Shown here piece after piece: positions 57,101-64,000 of a DNA stretch of 64,000 nt. A program made the translations under genes and the position numbers. Origin of the DNA: Symbiodinium natans (lineage: Eukaryota > Sar > Dinophyceae > Suessiales > Symbiodiniaceae); assembly GCA_905221605.1 (NCBI GenBank), contig CAJNDS010001213.1, forward strand, positions 1-64,000, read 5' to 3'. The notes under the pieces were generated by a model. That model searched no databases. It was given only the letters and a program-made list of their open reading frames with translations, and was not told the DNA's origin. Position 1 is the stretch's first letter, and every line of letters starts with the position of its first letter.

Positions 57101-60100
57101 AGGAGAAGAGAAGGGAAAGAGAAGGGGAGAGGAGCGATGAAAGGAACACAATTTTAATGGGAAGAGCCAAGAAAAGAATGGAAGAGAGATGAATAAAGGA
57201 GAAGGAGAGACAAAACAAGTTGCAAAGAAGATGGCGCTCTTCTTAATCCATCCCCTCTCCCTTATCTCTCCCTTCCCTTTTTCTTTTCGAAATAAGAAAA
57301 ACTAAGCAGGAAGAATTATGAAAAGGAGAAGGGTAAGGAAAAGAGCAGAAGAGATAGGCCGAAAAGAGTGATATGATGAAGTATGGCAAGGTCCACACGC
57401 AAGGAGTCACCCTCTGCTTACCCTCCCACTGCCCTTATCATACAAGTTCCTTTCTTGTGGTTTATCAGCTAAACGGAAACAGAAGGAGAGAAGGGAAAGA
57501 GAAGTGAGAGAGGAGAGACAACAAGGATGCCATGTTAATTTTCTGGAAGGGTATTGAAAAGAAGAGAAAAGACAAGAAACAAGGGGACGGATGGCACTCT
57601 TCTGTATCTATCATCCTTGTCTTTCCCTTTTCCCTCTATAATTAGAAAAACAGGCGCCCTCTCTCGTCTTCAGGAACCCGTTCACTTTTTCCGTTTGGGA
57701 ACAAGGAAAAGAACAGAGAGGCGATAGGGCGAGAGGAAGAATTTGCTGAAGCATGGGGAGGGTCTACGGGCAAGAGCCAACCCCGCTCACTTGCCCCATC
57801 CATTGTGAAAAGAACAGGGCCTCCATTCCCCTCTTGTTCTTCCTTTCTTGCGTTTTTGTCATTTAAGGGGGAACAGCAGAAGAGAAGGGAAAGAGAAGGA
57901 GAGAGGAGCGATGAAAGGAACACAATTTTAATGGGAAGAGCCAAGAAAAGAATAGAAGAGAGATGAATAAAGGAGAGGGAGAGACAAAACAAGGCGCAAA
58001 GAAGATGGCACTCTTCTTTATCTATCCTCTCTCCCTTATCTCTGCAAGGAATAGAACAGACAGGAAGCAAGGAGACGGAGTGACAAAACTTGTCGCAAAG
58101 CTTTATATATCTCCCTTGTCTCTCCCTAATTAGAAAAAACCAATCTTGCTATTCACAGATAGATAGGTGCCCTTCTTCCTCTTCAGGAAATCGCCTTTCC
58201 CTTATTTTGCTTGTTGAAGCGACTAAGAAGAACAACAGATAAGAAGAGAGGACAGGGAATGACTAGGTAAAGAGAGGAGCTCTTCAATTTTCCTCCCTAT
58301 CTCTTATGTTACTTTTCCTCCTTGGGGGATGTCCTTTTTTCTCCCTTGAAGATGCAGAAAACTCTCAAAAGAAACGCCCGTTCCATCGCCCATTTACTCT
58401 TCAATTCGCTTCCTTATCTCCTATGCTCTTTTCCTTATTCATTGCAACAGGAGAAGACAGGAAAAGGGCCTCCATTCCCCTCTTGTTCTTCCTTTCTTGT
58501 GTGTTTGTCATATAAAGGGGAACAGGAGAAGAGAAGGGAAAGAGAAGGGGAGAGGAGCGATGAAAGGAACACAATTTTAATGGGAAGAGCCAAGAAAAGA
58601 ATGGAAGAGAGACGAATAAAGGAGAAGGAGAGACAAAACAAGTTGCAAAGAAGATGGCGCTCTTCTTAATCCATCCCCTCTCCCTTATCTCTCCCTTCCC
58701 TTTTTCTTTTCGAAATAAGAAAAACTAAGCAGGAAGAATTATGAAAAGGAGAAGGGTAAGGAAAAGAGCAGAAGAGATAGGCCGAAAAAGAGTGATATGA
58801 TGAAGTATGGCAAGGTCCACACTCAAGGAGTCACCTTCTGCTTACCCTCCCACTGCCTTTATCATACAAGTTCCTTTATTGTGGTTTATCAGCTAAACGG
58901 AAACAGAAGGAGAGAAGGGAAAGAGAAGTGAGAGAGGAGAGACAACAAGGATGCCATTTTAATTTTCTGGAAGGGTATTGAAAAGAAGAGAAAAGACAAG
59001 AAACAAGGAGACGGATCGCACTCTTCTGTATCTATCATCCTTGTCTTTCCCTTTTCCCTCTATAATTAGAAAAACAGGCGCCCTCTCTCGTCTTCAGGAA
59101 CCCGTTCACTTTTTCCGTTTGGGAACAAGGAAAAGAACAGAGAGGCGATAGGGCGAGAGGAAGAATATGCTGAAGCATGGGGAGGGTCTACGGGCAAGGA
59201 GCCAACCCCGCTCACTTGCCCCATCCATTGTGAAAAGAACAGGGCCTCCTTCCCCTCTTGTTCTTCCTTTCTTGCGTTTTTGTCATTTAAGGGGGAACAG
59301 AAGAAGAGAAGGGAAAGAGAAGGAGCGAGGAGAGATAACAATAACACCATATTAATGGGAAGAGCCAAGAAAAGAATAGAAGAGAGATGAATAAAGGAGA
59401 GGGAGAGACAAAACAAGGCGCAAAGAAGATGGCACTCTTCTTTATCTATCCTCTCTCCCTTATCTCTGCAAGGAATAGAACAGACAGGAAGCAAGGAGAC
59501 GGAGTGACAAAACTTGTCGCAAAGCTTTATATATCTCCCTTGTCTCTCCCTAATTAGAAAAAACCAATCTTGCTATTCACAGATAGATAGGTGCCCTTCT
59601 TCCTCTTCAGGAAATCGCCTTTCCCTTATTTTGCTTTTTGAAGCGACTAAGAAAAACAACAGATAAGAAGAGAGGACAGGGAATGACTAGGTAAAGAGAG
59701 GAGCTCTTCAATTTTCCTCCCTATCTCTTATGTTACTTTTCCTTCTTGGGGGATGTCTTTTTTCTCCCTTGAAGATGCAGAAAACTCTCAAAAGGAACAC
59801 CCGTTCCAGTTCCATCGCCCATTTACTCTTCAATTCCCTTCCTTATCTCCTATGCTCTTTTCCTTATTCATTGCAACAGGAGAAGACAGGAAAAGGGCCT
59901 CCATTCCCCTCTTGTTCTTCCTTTCTTGTGTTTTTTGTCATATAAAGGGGAACAGCAGAAGAGAAGGGAAAGAGAAGGAGAGAGGAGCGATGAAAGGAAC
60001 ACAATTTTAATGGGAAGAGCCAAGAAAAGAATAGAAGAGAGATGAATAAAGGAGAGGGAGAGACAAAACAAGGCGCAAAGAAGATGGCACTCTTCTTTAT

Positions 60101-60470
60101 CTATCCTCTCTCCCTGATCTCTGCAAGGAATAGAACAGACAGGAAGCAAGGAGACGGAGTGACAAAACTTGTCGCAAAGCTTTATATATCTCCCTTGTCT
60201 CTCCCTAATTCGAAAAAGCCAATCTTGCTATTCACAGATAGGTACAGTACCCTTCCTCCTCTTCAGGAAATCGCCTTTCCCTTATTTTGCGTTTTGAAGC
60301 GACTAAGAAAAACAACAGATAAGAAGAGATGACAGGGAATGACTAAGTAAAGAGAGGATCTCTTCAATGTCCCTCCCTTTTTCTTATGTTACTTTTCCTT
60401 CTTGGGGGGTCCTTTTTTCTCCCTTGAAGATGCAGAAAACGATCAAAAAGGACACCCGTTCCATCACCCA
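54150..60470 (+). repeat. Polypurine/polypyrimidine satellite, 1.42-kb dimeric unit
   Basis: Long AG-rich and CT-rich blocks alternate throughout. The segment at 56,218-57,640 recurs at 57,642 and 59,066, an offset of 1,424 bases with near identity. Less regular copies precede it from 54,150. Within each unit the phrase CCATTCCCCTCTTGTTCTTC occurs twice (near 55,630, 56,400, 57,050, 57,825, 58,475, 59,245 (variant) and 59,910), at alternating spacings of about 770 and 655 bases, so the unit is a dimer of two related halves. Open frames repeat with the unit but are hydrophobic Leu/Ser/Phe text on one strand and Lys/Arg/Glu text on the other, a composition effect. Confidence 0.95.
55181..55290 (+). 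repeat. 53-bp direct duplication inside the purine satellite
   Basis: GCAACTGTA(C/G)CGGAATGTGG starts copies at 55,181 and 55,234, each ending in CTCAGGCGG. It is GC-richer than the satellite around it and absent from the other satellite copies, so it is an insertion. Confidence 0.9.
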
Positions 60471-60745
60471 TATATAGGGAGACAGAGAAATCATGAGCAT
60501 CAGCTGGGTTTGCTGCACCACTCAAAACTTCTCAAGTGACCTAGGCACACTCTGCGCCTATACGAGTACATTACAAGTACAAGTGCAAGTACAAGCCTTC
60601 GTTTTTGAGGTAGAGGGCACGAAAGGTGGAGGAGGGCTGGGGGGGGTGGGGTAAAAGAATTATGTAGAGCTACTTATAAGGTTTATACAGTTTATGAAGT
60701 GGGCTCTTTTTTCTCCTTTGGCTAATTTTGGGCAACATTTGGCTG

Positions 60746-61355
60746 GATTTGGCCAAATTTTGCCGGACAGTCTGCGGGCAAAATTTGGCCAAATCGGGCT
60801 GCTCGTCGTACGCGATGAGAAATGCGCGGCTCGATTTGGCCAAATTTTGCCAAGCAGCCTCCGGGCAAAATTTGGCCAAATCGGGCTGCTCTTCGTAGGC
60901 GATGAAAAAGGTGCGGCTCGATTTGGCCAAATTTTGCCGCATCGGCAAAATTTGGCCAAATCGGGCTGCTCTTCGTAGGCGATGAAAAGGCGCGGCTCGA
61001 TTTGGCCAAATTTTGCCGGGCAGCTTTCGGGCAAAATTTGGCCAAATCGGGCTGCTCTTCGTAGGCGATGAGCGATTTGGCCAAATTTTGCCGGGCAGCT
61101 TTCGGGCAAAATTTGGCCAAATCGGGCTGCTCTTCGTAGGCGATGAGAAAGGCGCGGCTCGATTTGGCCAAATTTTGCCGAGCAGCTTTCGGGCAAAATT
61201 TGGTCAAATCGGGCTGCTCTTCGTAGGCGATGAGAAATGCGCGGCTCGATTTGGCCAAATTTTGCCAAGCAGCCTCCGGGCAAAATTTGGCCAAATCGGG
61301 CAGCTCTTCGTATGCGATGAGAAATGCGCGGCTCGATTTGGCCAAATTTTGCCCG
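60746..61355 (+). repeat. 87-bp palindromic satellite, eight copies
   Basis: GATTTGGCCAAATTTTGCC starts units at 60,746, 60,833, 60,920, 60,999, 61,074, 61,161, 61,248 and 61,335. The spacing is 87 except for two shortened units of 79 and 75. A spacer of about 11 bases separates it from the exact inverse GGCAAAATTTGGCCAAATC, a stem of about 19 bases. The rest of each unit is GGGCTGCTCTTCGTAGGCGA and GCGCGGCTC. All three minus-strand frames are almost free of stops, with 29-residue peptide repeats; this is not taken as evidence of coding. Confidence 0.95.
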
Positions 61356-61387
61356 GAGCTTCCCCCCCTCCCAAGAATTAAATAGTG

Positions 61388-61566
61388 ATTAATTTAAGTA
61401 CGACGGGGAGGTTTCGGATTGAAATTATTTAAATTATTTAATTCTTAGGGGGCGGGGAGGGTGGTTCCCCCCCCTTTTCGGATTTCAACTATTTAAACTA
61501 TATAATGTATTTACATTATTTGAATTGTTTAAATTGTTTAAATTACATGATGTAAATCATTTAATC
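61388..61566. repeat. AT-rich stretch with short palindromes
   Basis: TTTAAATTATTTAATTC, a C-run of nine, and TTGTTTAAATTGTTTAAATT. No gene. Confidence 0.6.
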
Positions 61567-61634
61567 AAAGCTTTATATATCTCCCTTGTCTCTCCCTAAT
61601 TAGAAATACCAATCTTGCTATTCACAGATAGGTG
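61567..61634 (+). repeat. Isolated fragment of the purine satellite
   Basis: AAAGCTTTATATATCTCCCT and the following text to CTATTCACAGATAGG match the junction found in each satellite copy (for example 58,097-58,168), with small differences. It lies more than 1 kb beyond the satellite, on the far side of the 87-bp array. Confidence 0.85.
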
Positions 61635-61640
61635 CACTTC

Positions 61641-61985
61641 TCATGCTTTTTTGTGTTAGCACGGCTCTACTGACACATATTCCGCGAAAAATGTGTCATG
61701 CTTTTTGTCTTAGCAGAACTCTCGTGACACATATTCCGCGGAAAATGTGTCATGCTTTTTTTTGTTAGCACGCCTCTACTGACACATATTCCGCGGAAAA
61801 TGTGTCATGCTTTTTGTGTTAGCACAGCTCTACTGACACATATTCCGCGGGAAAAGTGTCATGTTTATGTTGCTAAGAGAACTCTGGTGACACATATTCC
61901 GCGAAAAATGTGTCATGCTTTTTTTGTGGTAGCACGGCTCTACTGACACATATTCAGCGGAAAAATTGTCATGTTTTTGGTGAAA
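61641..61985 (+). repeat. 54-bp palindromic satellite, six copies
   Basis: GACACATATTCCGCGGAAAA begins units at 61,672, 61,726, 61,781, 61,835, 61,889 and 61,945 (spacing 54-56). With the following ATGTGTC it is a near-perfect 26-base palindrome centred on CCGCGG; some copies have CCGCGA or CAGCGG at the centre. The rest of the unit is ATGCTTTTTGTGTTAGCACG and GCTCTACT. Confidence 0.95.
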
Positions 61986-62254
61986 TTTACGAACACTTAC
62001 CCCCCGATAAGCAAGACTTGGAATCACTCCGTTACAAGCAATCAATATTGGCACGCGGCCATTTTTTTCTTCTCAACTATCTCAAAGGGCGCAGTGTCTA
62101 GATCGCAAGCATAATTTCATTGTGTCTTGACGCATCATAGTGTACCAAAGGCTCTGCATCATAAGCATTGTTTTCTTTGCGCTTTAGTACAGTTTTTTGT
62201 ACTAAGGTCTTTAAGCTGTAAGCACTTTTAACGGGAAAGGGCGAGGAGGATAGC

Positions 62255-62495
62255 TTATGATAACTATGACAATTTATCATAATTATGATACCTTATCATA
62301 AGTATGATAACTTATGATAACTTATCATAATTATAATAACTTATCATAATTATGAAAAGTTGCTTATCATATTTATCATACTCTGAGATAAAGAACTTGA
62401 AGTTATCATAATTATGATAATTTAGATCGGGAAGCTAAAGTTATCATAATTATGATAACTTATGATGGGGAAGTTGAAGTCATCATAATTATGAT
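62255..62495. repeat. TTATCATAATTATGATAA palindrome cluster
   Basis: The perfect 18-base palindrome, whole or with one arm, occurs about eight times in 240 bases, separated by short unrelated spacers. No coding content. Confidence 0.9.
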
Positions 62496-62699
62496 AACTT
62501 CAGGTTGGTAGTTTGGAGTGGAGGGGCAGGAGGGGTTAGGTGCGAGTGGTGTGGGTGTAGTAAATTGTTGCAAGGGGGCTTGTTGGGGGTGATGGGGTCG
62601 GGGAGCAGGTTGCAGGTGCGACGCGGTGCGTGGGGTGGCGCTCTGCGAAGTGAGGTGGAAAATTGGGGAGGGGTAGGGGAGGGGAGAGGAGGGGTTAAA

Positions 62700-63035
62700 G
62701 CACAAGCCCTCCAGCCCCTCCCCTCCAGCCCCTCCAACCCCTCCAGCCCCTGCAGAGCCCTCCAGCCAGCCCCTCCAGCCCGCCCCTCCAGCCAGCCCCT
62801 CCAGGCGCCCCTTCAGCCTCCAGGTTCCTCCAGCTCCAGTTCTTCCAGTTCCTCCAGCCCCTCTAGCCTCTCCAACCCCTCCAGCCCTTGCAGCAGCCCC
62901 TCCAGCCCCTCCAGCCAGCCCCTCCAGCCCCCTCCAGCCCCCTCCAGCCCCCTCCAGCCCCTCCAGCTCCAGCCCATCCCTTCAGCCTCCAGGTTCCTCC
63001 AGTTCCTCCAGCCCCTCCAGCCTCTCCAGCCCTAC
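62700..63035 (+). repeat. CCCCTCCAG nonamer minisatellite
   Basis: Dozens of CCCCTCCAG units with variants (CCCCCTCCAG, GTTCCTCCAG). A plus-strand frame of 191 codons crosses it and encodes only Pro/Ser/Gln text, so it is not called coding. Confidence 0.93.
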
Positions 63036-63071
63036 CTAAATAATTTAGTTTATGGCTTGGCTGAGTTTCCC

Positions 63072-63345
63072 CACAATTAAATTAATTTAAACGATTTAAA
63101 CGATTTAATTGGGTCCAATTAAATCGTTTAAATCCGACGCCTCAATTAAATAATTTAATTAGACCGTAGGATTTAAACGATTTAATTGGACCCAATTAAA
63201 TCGTTTAAATCGTTTAAATCGTATAAATTAATTTAATTGTGGTGGGAGGTGAGTACAGACAAGCACAGAGCCAATCAAATTATTTAAATCCGACGCCTCA
63301 ATTAAATAATTTAATTAGACCGTAGGATTTAAATGATTTAATTGG
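63072..63345. repeat. Long AT-rich inverted repeat with a second partial copy
   Basis: The left arm from 63,072 (ACAATTAAATTAATTTAAAC) and the right arm ending near 63,241 are complementary over more than 40 bases, with a ten-base insertion in the right arm. Inside is a second inverted pair around CCGACGCCTCAATTAAATAA. That inner block (63,117-63,190) recurs at 63,270-63,345 with a few changes. Confidence 0.88.
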
Positions 63346-63479
63346 TTTGGGTTTGCGATTTAACTCTTTGGCATAAAAGCTGAACCGAAAATCTTAGGGA
63401 CCAGGGCTTGCGATTTGACTCCTTGCTCACCCCATAATCATAATGATATAAGACGGAAACATATAATAAAGATGACAAA

Positions 63480-64000
63480 AAGATGATAAACGACTACAAA
63501 AAGATGACAGAAAGATGATAAAAGATGATAAAAGATGACAAAAATATGATAAAAGATGAGAAAAGATGATAACGGTAGAAGATGATTAAGATAAAATGCT
63601 TTCAAAAACAAAGTCCAAACGATGACCCGATTAAAAGATGATAAAAGATGATAAAAAGATGACAAAAAAGATGATAAAAGATTATAACAAAAAGATAACA
63701 AAAGGTGATAACGATAGAATATGATTAGGATAAAGGATGCTTTCCAAACAAGATCCAAACGATGACCCGATTAAAAGATGATAAAAGATGATAAAAATAT
63801 GACAAAATGATAAAAGATTACAACAAAAAGATAACAAAAATGTGATAACGATAGAATATGATTAGGATAAAGGATGCTTTCCAAATAAGATCCAAACGAT
63901 GACCCGATTAAAAGATGATAAAAGATGATGAAAATATGACAAAAATGATAAAAGATTACAACAAAAAGGTAACAAAAAGGTGATAACGATAGAATATGAT
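63480..64000 (+). repeat. About 140-bp AT-rich tandem repeat, open at right edge
   Basis: GATGACCCGATTAAAAGATG starts at 63,621, 63,761 and 63,898 (spacing 140 and 137). An earlier copy from about 63,480 lacks that phrase. Each unit contains AAAGATGATAAAAGATGATA, GATAACGATAGAATATGATT and ATGCTTTCCAAA. The array continues past the window. Confidence 0.9.

Noticed and set aside
54446-60332. Repeated open frames with hydrophobic Leu/Ser text
   Set aside because: They recur with the 1.42-kb satellite, are matched by Lys/Glu text on the other strand and follow from purine/pyrimidine asymmetry.
60660-61381. Repeat protein encoded by the 87-bp array
   Set aside because: All minus frames are open, unit lengths include a non-multiple of three, and the sequence is dominated by a palindrome. 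Kept only as a question.
62505-63080. 191-codon plus-strand frame
   Set aside because: Most of it is CCCCTCCAG minisatellite; the start is arbitrary.

Overview
The window looks like nuclear DNA from a eukaryote with a large, gene-poor, repeat-rich genome. A dinoflagellate is the best fit, but this is an inference. The reasons are repeated internal tracts of the TTTAGGG/CCCTAAA telomere motif, a WWE-PARP gene, coding blocks nearly all on the minus strand (like the unidirectional gene arrays of dinoflagellates), coding frames broken in ways that suggest introns or decay, and no bacterial operon or ribosome-binding-site structure. TTTAGGG telomeres also occur in plants, green algae, chromerids and oomycetes, so the motif alone does not decide. 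No dinoflagellate spliced-leader sequence, tRNA or rRNA was found.

Layout. 1-2.3 kb: 3' part of a long minus-strand gene for a protein with repeated Cys-Pro-x-Cys modules, running off the left edge. 3-9 kb: small minus-strand coding fragments, including a 148-residue secreted-type protein. 11.5-20.6 kb: four telomere-motif tracts alternating in orientation, so that they bracket two segments the way telomeres bracket a chromosome; one segment holds a broken plus-strand gene and the other holds the WWE-PARP gene and a foldback element. 22-26 kb: minus-strand coding fragments. 27.5-30.5 kb: a 1.04-kb tandem repeat capped at both ends by TG microsatellite. 30.5-42.7 kb: decayed or exon-split minus-strand genes, with another pair of opposed telomere-motif tracts at 36.7-36.9 kb. 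42.76-48.78 kb: C-rich higher-order repeat ending at a 100-base assembly gap. 48.88-49.64 kb: 5' part of a minus-strand gene cut by the gap. 49.8-64 kb: a dense set of unrelated tandem arrays, several built around strong palindromes, including a 6-kb polypurine/polypyrimidine satellite with a 1.42-kb unit.

No pathway can be assembled from these genes. Only the PARP is recognised with high confidence. Apart from it, the left-edge gene and the 49-kb gene, most coding calls rest on how the translated frame reads, have low confidence, and could not be tested by homology here. The most notable features are the chromosome-end-like arrangement of internal telomere tracts and the cluster of palindrome-centred satellites on the right.
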